From Betaproteobacteria bacterium TMED156 (lineage in GTDB: Bacteria > Pseudomonadota > Gammaproteobacteria > Burkholderiales > Burkholderiaceae_A), in assembly GCA_002171155.1 (NCBI GenBank), contig NHHF01000116.1, positions 2,847-17,180 of the forward strand: 14,334 bases of DNA, written 5' to 3'. The notes beneath the pieces are model-generated. The model was not told where the DNA came from, did no database searches, and saw nothing but the letters and a program-made list of their open reading frames with translations. Numbering within the stretch: the first letter of the stretch is position 1; every line of letters begins with the position of its first letter. This document shows positions 4,005 to 13,156 of this stretch, piece after piece. The translations under genes were made by a program, and so were the position numbers.

Positions 4005-7000
4005 ATGTCAAAAAAGATACTAGCAAACAATAATTTTTTAAAAAATTTAGTCAAAGAAGTCATTGATTCTACCAATGATGAAGTGGAAAACCTAAATAAT
4101 TTAGATGTTGAAGCTGAATTACAAAATTTTATTGATTTTTTATTTTCTGCTAATGAGCAGGGAGCAAAATCATCTTTAGAAAAATTGGTAGATACAGGCT
4201 CCAATTTAGAAGATATATACTTCGCTACTGTCGATAAAATGTCAAATCCTGGGCCTTTCGGAGATGAAAATATCAGCGAGCAAGAAGAAGTTCCTAGGAC
4301 TTTTCCACAGTTTGATAACCCGGACGTACCAATCTACCTCACGCCCACCAACGTCTCGGGTACTAAGAGTGAATATATACAAGACTTGTATCAGCTGTCG
4401 GAGTTCTTAACTCAGGACGGGCATATATCAGAAGCAGATGCTGTTCTAAAATTGATCAAACAATTAAAAACACCGGGTGAGGCGGCGCTTGCATCAACAT
4501 TGATAACGTCGAGATATCTTAATGTTGAGCCTAGTGAGCTGGACATGCTCAGAGCAAGTAATTTTGCTAGCATGCAGCCGGTTGAAGCTGGTGTGACGAA
4601 CGCCGGTGGCTTAATAGTGCGTGTTCTTGAGCCAGTTTTTCGGTGGGGCATAAAAATATATAAAAAGGTTTTTGGTAAGACTCCAAAGTCAGCTCCGAAG
4701 AAAATAAAAAAACGCGCGAATAGAGCAAAAAGAAAAGAACGTTCAAAAGGAAGGCGCCAAGGTAAGAATAAGACAAGAAATAATAAAGAAAGAAAACCAT
4801 TCAAAAGAAATCAAAAACCTCAAAAACCCCCGAAGCTTCCAAAGCCAATATCAAAATGGAAACAGTTAGGTTATGTTCTTGGGGTCGCTTTCATCGATGA
4901 ACTTATAGCAGGGGTCGCAGGCCTTGTTGAAGATGCAGTTAGAATGTTTAATTCAGGCAAAATAAATCTCCTTTTTGAAGGGAGTCAAATGCAATATGCT
5001 TTAGAAAAGTTTAGTGAAGAAGCTACCTCTCGAACCATTGGTTTCCAAAAAGCAAGATTATATTTTTCTATATTTTCAAAATGGGATGCAAACCAAATTG
5101 ATTGCAACTTAGAAGATTTTAATCAATCAAAAGTAACAGCTGGTTCGTGTTCTGATAGGATGAATAAACCAGATTCTTATTTCTTGCCCGATGATGTGTA
5201 TATGGCTTTAAAGCAAGATGAGGGAAACCAATTAGAAGCAAACAGTCCGGATGAATATGTTGAACTTTATAACAGATACAAAAGCTTTTTTGAAGAAGGT
5301 GTTACAGGATTTGTTTTAGATAATATATTTATTCACCCAAAAGGCGCTTCTATGTGGGCGCTGATGGCAGCAGATAACCAGATTGAGCCTGGTTTATATA
5401 TAAAATATTGTTTTAAGGCTATACTTGATCAAAAAGGATATAACACAAACAACATTATTAGTGAAGATTTTTGGAAACAAATTGTAAATGAAATTGATGG
5501 GGACTATGTTAGTCCAGATTCTTCCGTTTTAGATATTTTAGAAGAATATAAAGAAGAATTTATAGGTAATAATTTTGAATATTCTGAGGATTCTGAAGAT
5601 GTATATGATATAGAGATTGTTAATCAAATAAGAACTCATTTTGCTGCTATTTCAGCTGCAAGCATGACTTCAATGGTTGACTACCCTGGTGGATATAATG
5701 CATTAATGGAATGTCTTTTGAATTCTAAAATGTTTTCTCCAGATGAAAAAAGAATAAAATATTCTATACAGTCTGATTTTGTTAACACACTTGTAACTGC
5801 AATTATGGGTGGAGCCATAGATTCGAAGGCGGCGGCGCTTCTTATAGAAGCGGGAAAAAAGTTGGTTCCGGGAGGAAAAGATTTTAAAGGCCCTTCTGGT
5901 TGGTTGTGGGGCCTTTTATTTGTATCTGAAATGTCATTTTACTTTCTCGATCCTTTTAATATTTATGATAGATCCGTTATAAAGGCACGATTTGAAAGAA
6001 TAAGTAATCTTATCAAAGAAGAAGCAGAATATAACATTGGCCAGGAACAGTGGTATATGAGAAAAGATAAGCTAGAGCTTGTAAAATCAGAAATAGATGG
6101 TATATACGAACAAATTTTAGCTGAAATTAATAAATCACTTACAAGATTTTATGATTTGATGAAAACTGATGAGAGTGCATGCCAACAATTACAAGATAAA
6201 GTGCAGATACGAAACGCAGCTTTTAAACAAATAACCCTTTTTAAGCAAGCATCTTTCCAAGGATTAATTGCCCAAGAAGATATAGATATCGAAACAGCAA
6301 GAGAAATGAAAATTGAAAAGTTTACTATAAGTTCTAGAAACTATGAAACTATATTAGAAAATATCCCAATGATAGAAGAGACTCTTATTGAAATGCACAA
6401 GGAAATAGCTGTACCTGAAATTGGAGTTTTTATGATGGTACCAGCAACGCCACCTGATGAATATTTAAGAATTTTAAAAGATCCTTTATCAAAAAAGAGA
6501 GAAAAAGAAATACAAAAGCAAAAAGAAAAGCAAAGAATAAAGCGCTATGATGATCCTACGGGCGTGACTCCTCTTAATTTTAGAAGCTTAGACCCTAACT
6601 CGGTTGACGAATCTTTGAAAAAGATAAACAAATATATCTTAAAAGAACAAAAGACACAAAATATAAGTAATCAAGTAAGAGATAGAAAATATTATAATCA
6701 ATTTAATATATTAACAGACAAATACTATGAGAATTTATCCTCAACATCCCAAGGAAGAGCAACTGATGATAGTTTGCTGGGGAATCTAATCTTCGATCGA
6801 GAAACACAAGATAACGTTCGAAAACTACTAACAAGTATCGCAATTTCAGCCCAAATATTTAGCTATAGAGACCTTAAAGGAAATATTTTGCAAAAAAGAA
6901 TATCAAAAGTTGAAAATTTCTCTTCTAGAGCTAGCTTAGAAGCGTCAGATATTTTTTCTGGCGCGGAATACGATCAAATCGAAAATGTAGGTGACCGAAT

Positions 7001-8492
7001 TAATCAAATAGATTCAGGGATGGATATAGAAAGAGCTATCAGTGATGGGTTTAAAAATTTTAAAAAGTCATTATCTAGCAGTGCAAAATATTTTGACCAC
7101 CTATCTGAAGATGAAGCAGAGGGCTGCCTTATAGAATTCCCAACACACAATTATGTAAATGCAGGAGGTGTTTCAGGGCTGTTTGATGGCGGAAAACAAA
7201 CAAGATATTTACTTATTGCAAATCCGAGAATAGGTGTAAGTATGAAGTACCCTTCTGTCAGGGTTGGATTTCCTATCATAAAAAGCTTTTCACTTGAAAC
7301 CAACATAACTACTGCAGGTGAAGGTTATCTTAACAATGTTAAGCCTTTATATAATTTATTTAATGAAGAAGTAAAAGCAGAAAAACAATATAAAATTATT
7401 TACGATGAGAAAGATGTTATTATCAAGAAACAAAATGGTATTGATTGGATGGCAAATACTTCTTACCAAAATTACTCTAATAATATTCCAGTCGTTGATG
7501 TATTAGTTTCTGAATTTTCTTTTAATTCAGAAAAGGATAAAGACTTTCTTGTAGATGTTTTTAGCGAGGAAAATTTTAATCAATCCAGACTCGGCGCCAA
7601 TGGTAGAAATCTAAAAGAAATAAAAGATAGGTTTAGACAAATAAAAAATATCAAAGATAGTGCCCGACGAACAAGGTATAAAATGCAGGGGCTATCAAAT
7701 CAGAAACCTTTTGATGGAAAGATAGTGGATCCCACAACCAATGTTCCTGTATCTTCTGCAGAAGAAGAGCTTCAAATAGTGTACAATAATCCAAAGATTG
7801 TGGAAGATAATATAAATGCCGCTATTGTGGTAGAAAATTTATGTAATATTGCTATAAAAATGTTTGAACTATGGCATTCCGCTAACACTGCAATGGGAAA
7901 CGTCATTGCTGCTAAGGCAAGAATTGTTGATAATTCACTACCTAGTAACGTAAAACCCGATGTGGACAGGCCTTCTGATAGAGAATCTATGTTTAGTTCT
8001 ATAAAAAATATACAATCACAATTATCAAAGATCGATCCACTATATTTTGTTAGACCATCAGGATACACGCAACAACGAGATAAAGGTACGATGAAAGATA
8101 TTTATGCCAGTACAGATCGAATTTCAGGAAATGTTCCCATAGTGATCCCGGCTGAGGATCGTGATCAGCGCTCGAATCTGGATTTTAATCGTTCTGCAAG
8201 GTGTATGTTTGAAAAAAATGTAAGTGCAATTATAAAGAAAAATAAAGTGGCTTACAATGCTATAATAAGCGAACTTGGAAACATAGCTAAATATAAAAAA
8301 GACGTAATACAATCAAAAACGGTAAAAATAAAAAATAGTAATAATAAAAAAGAAACAAAAATTGTAAAAACCCTTGATGATAATTATAAATTATTAATTG
8401 AATCTTTATTTGCTATTGCAAAAATCGATGCAGCACTTGCTGAGTCTGGTTTTAGTTGGCATACATTTTACAGTTCTTGGCCAAGACAATAA
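4005..8492 (+). CDS. Giant protein 1, probable virion/internal-head protein (1495 aa)
   Basis: No enzymatic domain is recognised. The N-terminus (NFLKNLVKEVIDST at about 10-23) is a looser version of the helix carried by the three tagged genes. Residues about 127-154 (LYQLSEFLTQDGHISEADAVLKL) fit a motif I associate with marine phage proteins (hydrophobic helix, then x-EAD-x-L-x-x-LI). Residues 228-286 are polybasic: 28 Lys/Arg and only two acids. Hydrophobic or amphipathic helices follow at 289-308 and 633-648. The segment 831-846 is a charged helix, and LKKINKYILKEQ at 871-882 resembles the LxKLIxEEINKILQEQ tag. AGAGG (3993-3997) seven bases upstream supports the start. Size, lack of enzymatic motifs and pairing with a second giant ORF favour a structural or ejected internal protein; a tail or tape-measure-like role is less likely given no long coiled coil. 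Confidence 0.85.
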   Translation: MSKKILANNNFLKNLVKEVIDSTNDEVENLNNLDVEAELQNFIDFLFSANEQGAKSSLEKLVDTGSNLEDIYFATVDKMSNPGPFGDENISEQEEVPRTFPQFDNPDVPIYLTPTNVSGTKSEYIQDLYQLSEFLTQDGHISEADAVLKLIKQLKTPGEAALASTLITSRYLNVEPSELDMLRASNFASMQPVEAGVTNAGGLIVRVLEPVFRWGIKIYKKVFGKTPKSAPKKIKKRANRAKRKERSKGRRQGKNKTRNNKERKPFKRNQKPQKPPKLPKPISKWKQLGYVLGVAFIDELIAGVAGLVEDAVRMFNSGKINLLFEGSQMQYALEKFSEEATSRTIGFQKARLYFSIFSKWDANQIDCNLEDFNQSKVTAGSCSDRMNKPDSYFLPDDVYMALKQDEGNQLEANSPDEYVELYNRYKSFFEEGVTGFVLDNIFIHPKGASMWALMAADNQIEPGLYIKYCFKAILDQKGYNTNNIISEDFWKQIVNEIDGDYVSPDSSVLDILEEYKEEFIGNNFEYSEDSEDVYDIEIVNQIRTHFAAISAASMTSMVDYPGGYNALMECLLNSKMFSPDEKRIKYSIQSDFVNTLVTAIMGGAIDSKAAALLIEAGKKLVPGGKDFKGPSGWLWGLLFVSEMSFYFLDPFNIYDRSVIKARFERISNLIKEEAEYNIGQEQWYMRKDKLELVKSEIDGIYEQILAEINKSLTRFYDLMKTDESACQQLQDKVQIRNAAFKQITLFKQASFQGLIAQEDIDIETAREMKIEKFTISSRNYETILENIPMIEETLIEMHKEIAVPEIGVFMMVPATPPDEYLRILKDPLSKKREKEIQKQKEKQRIKRYDDPTGVTPLNFRSLDPNSVDESLKKINKYILKEQKTQNISNQVRDRKYYNQFNILTDKYYENLSSTSQGRATDDSLLGNLIFDRETQDNVRKLLTSIAISAQIFSYRDLKGNILQKRISKVENFSSRASLEASDIFSGAEYDQIENVGDRINQIDSGMDIERAISDGFKNFKKSLSSSAKYFDHLSEDEAEGCLIEFPTHNYVNAGGVSGLFDGGKQTRYLLIANPRIGVSMKYPSVRVGFPIIKSFSLETNITTAGEGYLNNVKPLYNLFNEEVKAEKQYKIIYDEKDVIIKKQNGIDWMANTSYQNYSNNIPVVDVLVSEFSFNSEKDKDFLVDVFSEENFNQSRLGANGRNLKEIKDRFRQIKNIKDSARRTRYKMQGLSNQKPFDGKIVDPTTNVPVSSAEEELQIVYNNPKIVEDNINAAIVVENLCNIAIKMFELWHSANTAMGNVIAAKARIVDNSLPSNVKPDVDRPSDRESMFSSIKNIQSQLSKIDPLYFVRPSGYTQQRDKGTMKDIYASTDRISGNVPIVIPAEDRDQRSNLDFNRSARCMFEKNVSAIIKKNKVAYNAIISELGNIAKYKKDVIQSKTVKIKNSNNKKETKIVKTLDDNYKLLIESLFAIAKIDAALAESGFSWHTFYSSWPRQ
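5886..5916 (+). other. Hairpin in giant ORF 1 with a short T-run
   Basis: AAAGGCCC (5886-5893) pairs exactly with GGGCCTTT (5909-5916) across a 15-base loop, followed by T-A-TTT. It is weaker than a standard intrinsic terminator because of the long loop and short T-run. It lies inside the coding frame. Confidence 0.3.
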
Positions 8493-8501
8493 AACATTTG
8501 T

Positions 8502-8508
8502 AAAGGAG
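8502..8508 (+). promoter_or_regulatory. SD of giant ORF 2 with unusually long spacing
   Basis: AAAGGAG is a strong SD but ends 14 bases before ATG 8523, against 5-10 elsewhere in the window. No ATG, GTG or TTG occurs in frame between them; an ATA (8517-8519) would be ideally spaced but is a very rare start codon. The long spacing may lower initiation or reflect leader structure. Confidence 0.6.
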
Positions 8509-8522
8509 TTATTTTAATAAAA

Positions 8523-11500
8523 ATGAAAAATATAATTTTTAAAGAGGAACAGAAGCGAGACAACCTTAATGAGAGGATGCTAAAAACTTTTAAAAAGCTT
8601 GAGGAATTGCAAAGAATTAGAAAACTTAACAGCGTTAACCTTTTTGATATGACCAGTGAAAGAGTAATTCAAGAATTATTAGCTTTTAAATCGAAATATA
8701 TTGTATTAGCAATTGGTTTATCAGCGATTAATGTTGCGATTTGGAAATTTTATTTAAAGCCTCTTGGCGCTATGACAATTAATGGTTTTGTTAAATTTTG
8801 CAAGTGGGCCCAGAAAAATCTTTCAATTTTACAAAAATTGCCGTCGCTACAAGTCAATGGAGTGATGATGGGCGCCCAGGGCTGGGCTGGCCTTCAGAAA
8901 GATATAAACCGCGTAGTTGATTCTTCATCAGAAGGAAAGATCCGGTGGCTTCGTCAAGGTGTAGACTATCTTGAAGATGCAGCCAGTACTAAACCTGGCT
9001 CGGCAAACAAAATCAGAGGCCTCTTTGGGATTGCAAAAGTAATAGGCCTAACTTGGTGGTGGACACGCGATGGCGACCCAGATGAGTATCAATCAGCGTA
9101 TGGTCGTCGAGAAAGAGATGAGCGCGAAGGCAAAGCTAGAGAAAAACGCCTTGATATTACAGAGTTTTGGGTTGACTGGTTTTTACGCTCGGCAGAAACG
9201 GTAATGATGGCGGATGCTATATACATAGAAGCTTATATTGCTCCCTTCCTGGTTTCTTCAAAAGACCCTTCTGCTGTTCCATATGCATTTACTGCAGCAA
9301 TGTTAGCTTCCGGAGGTTTGGGAACATTTTTATTTAATAATCTAATAAAAGTTGCTATGCAAAGTAAAAGAATCATAACACCTGCTCAAGCTGAAAAGAT
9401 ATTTGACAGGTGCATTTTACAAGCAATAGAAAATGCAAAACTAACAAAAAAAGGTGTAGCAGGTGTAGACGGGTTTACAGACGATTTATTGAAAGGCATT
9501 GACTCCGGCGTAGATGAGATTTTTGAAAATCTTAATGCAAATTCAAAAATACTTGGAATAGTACCTGCAGGTGGAGAGCAAAGATTACAAGACGTTTTAA
9601 CTGCAGCAAAATTAGGAAAGATTGGAGACGGCGCTTTTGATTTAAACCAAAAAATAAAAGATACACTAAATCAAATTGTTAAAGATGGAAAACAACCACA
9701 GCAAGCTTTTAATGATTTAGTTTCTGAAACTAAAAGTCACATTACTTCTGTTCTTACGAAGGATGATGAATTATCTGCCGCGATGGAATATGCAGAAAAG
9801 ATAATTGAAACAAGTTATCTGGGGGCAGGACAATCAATTGATAACTCAATGATTAAACTTGCTAGACAAAATGAAAGAGCAGCCAGAAGAGGAACTTTAG
9901 AGGCGACAGATGAAGCAAATAGATTTGATGATCTTTTTAAAGATGGGCTTAGAGCAAATATAGAAGATCTTGGCCCTGGTAATGTAAAAAGAAGCGTATC
10001 TTACGCCACAAGACAAGCAGATAGATTAGGTGAGTATGATAAAATAACTAGAGAACTAATTCAAGACTTAAGAGGGGTAGATCAAGATTATCAGACATAC
10101 TATTACTTAGCACAACTTCATACGAAAGGTGGCGCAGAAGTATTACCAGCTGCCCCAAGAAGACCAGGAAAAGGCCCGAAACAAAACCCGAACCCAGAAG
10201 ATGGATATTTTTCTATAACAGATAAAAAGGGCAATGTTATAAATACGCATTGGGAAAACAACCAAAAAGCCAAAGAAGAGATTATATCTAGATATAATCA
10301 AAAAATTGATGAATTAAACGAATCATTAAGAAACGATCCAGATTTTTCGACTCCTATCAAACAGCCGGATAATGTAGTAAAAGTTGACTTTAAACAAGGT
10401 CTTCGGACTGGAGATGATACTATAGAAGTAGTACAAGAAGAGGTAAAATTATTTGAAAAATTTGTTGATCATAATGAAGTTGAAACGATGATCAAGTACT
10501 CTTTTGAGAGGGCATATAAAGACGCGTTAAGAAGTTACGAAGAAGTCAATACAACGATTCGACGTCGTCGAAACATAAAAGACGAATTCGAAGGCTTAAA
10601 CCAACAAGTAACATATAAAGAACTAGCAAAAGAAACGGGAGAATTAATCCGAAAAAAAGAGAAAGACTTAGATAAGCTGCAAGCTGAGCTCAAAGCGCTT
10701 GAAGACAGTACCACCGAAGTACCAGAAGTAAGAATGCCGTACGTCTGGGATGGCATGTATACGATGATTAAAAAAGAAATTAAAAAAACTACCAGCGAAC
10801 TGGGAGATCTGTATGCTCTAGAAGAAGTATATGACATGCAAAAAAAGTTGCCAGATGAAGCTGGCAACTTTTTTAAAAGAGGGAGAGAAATAAATGATCA
10901 GGGGAGCATGCATGAGGAGACTTTAGACGAAATATTTGACAATATACAAATTCACCTAGCGAGAAGTTTTGAGGATAGTGATGTTATACCAACTAGAGAA
11001 GAAATGTTGATCAGTATTCTGCAAAGAAAAGTTTTAAATTCTAATCTTGAAGAATTAAAAATAGCGGATGATATCGCAGACCCCGCAACCGCGTTGAAAA
11101 TTGATCCTAGAAGCAAAAGTATGAAGTTACGTGATTGGTTTGCAGAATTGAGTGCTCCGCAAAAATTTGCTGTCTTGGCGGGTCTTGGGACTGTCGCGAC
11201 TGTTACTGTAAAAAGTTTTAGCAATCTTTTAGGGTACGGAGATTATGAAGAGGGTAGCCCGGGAGAAAATACTGAAGACTTAATGGATCATATACCATAT
11301 ACATTTTTTATCTCAACATTTTTAGAATTATTAACTTATGAAGCAAAAACAGGCAAATATCTATCAAGAGAAGAGGTACAAAGCGGAAAAGGCAGAAAAA
11401 TAGCTGTAGATAATCTTGGAATTATAGCGAAGCAAAGTGGTCTACTTTCCAGCAAAAGAAAATCAGGTACTGAAATTTCTCGATTTATTCAAGCTTGGAA

Positions 11501-12302
11501 AACGCAAAACGTAAGTCCCGACGATAAGAGAATAAAAATCAGTGAATTAATAAACGCTTTAAAAAAGAAAATGAATTCTGATAATACTGCGGAAAGAATT
11601 ATGAATACTAGATTTTTTAAAAAAGCATTTGGAGAATTAAAACAAAAAACTGATCCAAAATTACCTACCGGAGCTGCTAGAATAAAAAATATAAGTGATT
11701 TTGCAAAATCAGTCGCTTTATTGATAGTCTTAATTTCTTTTGCGCCAGGGCCGGGCGGGTTACGAGGAAAAAAAGATGAACTTGTTTTGTATTTAAATAA
11801 GCCTATTGAAGGCCCAGAACAAGAAGCAGAAAGCGCCGCGAAAATAGTTCACTGGAATTCTAAAATGAAAGCAACTGTATCTCGCAGATTAAAAAATTAT
11901 ATTGCAGAATATTTAACTGAAAATTTTGATAGTGGAATGAAAAAAGTTGATGAAAATGAGCTTGCTTTAGGGAAAAATTTCATAAATGCAAATTATAAGT
12001 ATTTATCAAACTTGGTTTATGACACTATAAAAGAATATCGAGCATTAGATAGTTACAATCAGTACCCATATCATACAGAAGTGGGGTCAAACGAAGAAGA
12101 ACATAAAGATTTTATAGAAGATTGGAAAGATTTTGAATTATCTTTAGTTCGAGATCAAACAAGAAGTAGCGCAATTGAGCTAGCTAAAATATTAATAAAA
12201 GATTTAGAATTACTTGGAGATGTAGTTGATTTAGTTGGTAAAAACCAGTCAGTTGCATCAGAAATTTTAAGAAAATTTAGAACAAAAAAAGAAAAAAAAT
12301 AA
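8523..12302 (+). CDS. Giant protein 2 with hydrophobic segments, probable virion/ejected protein (1259 aa)
   Basis: No known domain is recognised. The N-terminus is a charged helix (1-35). Hydrophobic stretches that could cross or enter a membrane lie at about 57-78 (YIVLAIGLSAINVAIWKF), 252-276, 879-898 and 1057-1076. A long helical, charged centre (about 290-860) includes an Arg-rich patch (679-683) and a coiled-coil-like segment (695-728). The C-terminus is basic (KFRTKKEKK). It begins 30 bases after giant ORF 1, so the two are probably co-transcribed. Helical bodies with scattered membrane-active segments are typical of ejected internal virion proteins, such as T7 gp15/gp16 in general style, though no sequence link is claimed. 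A perfect terminator-like hairpin lies at codons for residues about 773-784, so full-length production may be regulated. Confidence 0.85.
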   Translation: MKNIIFKEEQKRDNLNERMLKTFKKLEELQRIRKLNSVNLFDMTSERVIQELLAFKSKYIVLAIGLSAINVAIWKFYLKPLGAMTINGFVKFCKWAQKNLSILQKLPSLQVNGVMMGAQGWAGLQKDINRVVDSSSEGKIRWLRQGVDYLEDAASTKPGSANKIRGLFGIAKVIGLTWWWTRDGDPDEYQSAYGRRERDEREGKAREKRLDITEFWVDWFLRSAETVMMADAIYIEAYIAPFLVSSKDPSAVPYAFTAAMLASGGLGTFLFNNLIKVAMQSKRIITPAQAEKIFDRCILQAIENAKLTKKGVAGVDGFTDDLLKGIDSGVDEIFENLNANSKILGIVPAGGEQRLQDVLTAAKLGKIGDGAFDLNQKIKDTLNQIVKDGKQPQQAFNDLVSETKSHITSVLTKDDELSAAMEYAEKIIETSYLGAGQSIDNSMIKLARQNERAARRGTLEATDEANRFDDLFKDGLRANIEDLGPGNVKRSVSYATRQADRLGEYDKITRELIQDLRGVDQDYQTYYYLAQLHTKGGAEVLPAAPRRPGKGPKQNPNPEDGYFSITDKKGNVINTHWENNQKAKEEIISRYNQKIDELNESLRNDPDFSTPIKQPDNVVKVDFKQGLRTGDDTIEVVQEEVKLFEKFVDHNEVETMIKYSFERAYKDALRSYEEVNTTIRRRRNIKDEFEGLNQQVTYKELAKETGELIRKKEKDLDKLQAELKALEDSTTEVPEVRMPYVWDGMYTMIKKEIKKTTSELGDLYALEEVYDMQKKLPDEAGNFFKRGREINDQGSMHEETLDEIFDNIQIHLARSFEDSDVIPTREEMLISILQRKVLNSNLEELKIADDIADPATALKIDPRSKSMKLRDWFAELSAPQKFAVLAGLGTVATVTVKSFSNLLGYGDYEEGSPGENTEDLMDHIPYTFFISTFLELLTYEAKTGKYLSREEVQSGKGRKIAVDNLGIIAKQSGLLSSKRKSGTEISRFIQAWKTQNVSPDDKRIKISELINALKKKMNSDNTAERIMNTRFFKKAFGELKQKTDPKLPTGAARIKNISDFAKSVALLIVLISFAPGPGGLRGKKDELVLYLNKPIEGPEQEAESAAKIVHWNSKMKATVSRRLKNYIAEYLTENFDSGMKKVDENELALGKNFINANYKYLSNLVYDTIKEYRALDSYNQYPYHTEVGSNEEEHKDFIEDWKDFELSLVRDQTRSSAIELAKILIKDLELLGDVVDLVGKNQSVASEILRKFRTKKEKK
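10841..10874. terminator. Terminator-like perfect hairpin inside giant ORF 2
   Basis: AAAAAAGTTGCCAG (10841-10854) is the exact reverse complement of CTGGCAACTTTTTT (10861-10874), loop ATGAAG. The GTTGCCAG/CTGGCAAC core is eight bp with half G/C pairs and is followed at once by six T. This is the full form of an intrinsic terminator, and by symmetry it works in both directions. It is in frame, encoding KKLPDEAGNFF, so reading is open through it. Closely following ribosomes would normally suppress the fold. It may attenuate the transcript or mark an old gene junction. Confidence 0.6.
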
Positions 12303-12324
12303 AAAATTGTGATATTCTTTAATT

Positions 12325-12810
12325 ATGAAGCATATAGTACATAAAAATTGGAATACTGGCTCTGATAAAAATATTGATTTTTATGAAATGTTAAAAATTC
12401 TTAAAGATTACGTTTCTAACAAATCTAAAATATTTATTGGAACTGATTCTTTTATTTCTAATCAAAAAGTTTGCTTTGCTACTGCTATCTGTTTGTACGG
12501 GGGAGATCTTCCTGCAAGATATTTCTTTTTTAAAGAAAAAATAAGCAAAAAACCTTTTTCTGTATTGGTTTCAAGAATTACAGAAGAAACAAGAAGATCA
12601 GTCGAGATTGGTTGCATGTTAATGGAGGAATACAATTTTAATCCTGGTAATATTGAACTGCACTTGGATGTATCTCCATTTTCTGCAGGAAATGCAACAT
12701 CAAAATTTTCAGATATGTTAAAAGGATATGTACAAGGTTATGGCTTTGGTTACAGGCTTAAACCTGAAGCGTGGGCTTCGCAATCCATAGCGGATAAACA
12801 TTCAAAATGA
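12325..12810 (+). CDS. YkuK/DUF458-family RNase H-fold protein (161 aa)
   Basis: The pattern matches DUF458 (PF04308, YkuK), an RNase H-like family: FIGTDSF at 37-43, CFATAICLY, RYFFFKE, an SRITEET...SVEIG helix (83-96), IELHLDVSP at 110-118, and the ending KPEAWASQSIADKHSK. Acidic residues D41, E94, D115 and D157 are at positions fitting an RNase H-type metal site, so a nuclease role is possible, though the family's activity is not well established. Length is full. No SD is visible (TTTAATT before ATG), unlike most neighbours. Its stop overlaps the start of the next gene by ATGA, so the two are translationally coupled. It begins 22 bases after giant ORF 2 and opens a cluster of nucleic-acid and nucleotide enzymes. 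Confidence 0.88.
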   Translation: MKHIVHKNWNTGSDKNIDFYEMLKILKDYVSNKSKIFIGTDSFISNQKVCFATAICLYGGDLPARYFFFKEKISKKPFSVLVSRITEETRRSVEIGCMLMEEYNFNPGNIELHLDVSPFSAGNATSKFSDMLKGYVQGYGFGYRLKPEAWASQSIADKHSK

Positions 12811-13133
12811 AATGGGAGGATAAAAATTTTTATCAAAATTGTTATGCAATTCCTATGGATGATTTAGTACAAGTGTGGATTGAGACATTTCATCCTTTTG
12901 GAGTAATACTTGTCATATGGGATGCCAAGAACCACTTTTCTTTATTAAATAAATGTGGAATACTAGTGAAAGAAGTGGAAGCATATAATAATAAAGTAGT
13001 AACAGTTGAATTACCTTCAGTGATGGATGCATACGAAGTTATGGACAATATACAAAATGAAGGATATTCACCTTTTATGCAAGTATATGATAGCGGGAAA
13101 CTTCTTTCGGATAATATAGGACCGGTTGTCTAA
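12807..13133 (+). CDS. Unknown 108-aa protein coupled to the YkuK-like gene
   Basis: I do not recognise this protein. It shows alternating beta/hydrophobic stretches (VQVWIETF, FGVILVIWDA, KVVTVELPSV) and a helix at about 73-85, consistent with a small mixed alpha/beta domain. There is no signal peptide, no membrane segment and no obvious catalytic motif. Its ATG overlaps the TGA of the upstream gene (ATGA at 12807-12810), and no SD lies at a normal distance, so initiation probably depends on termination of the upstream gene. Coupling with the RNase H-like protein hints at a partner or linked function. Confidence 0.8.
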   Translation: MKWEDKNFYQNCYAIPMDDLVQVWIETFHPFGVILVIWDAKNHFSLLNKCGILVKEVEAYNNKVVTVELPSVMDAYEVMDNIQNEGYSPFMQVYDSGKLLSDNIGPVV

Positions 13134-13156
13134 TTAATAATGGTTGGAGAACCAAA

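Noticed and set aside
4412..4804. Long minus-strand frame opposite giant ORF 1.
   Set aside because: It overlaps the plus-strand polybasic region, has no SD or domain, and its composition mirrors the sense gene.
9015..9024. 10-base palindrome AGAGGCCTCT.
   Set aside because: A single short palindrome within coding sequence with no related copies; likely chance.
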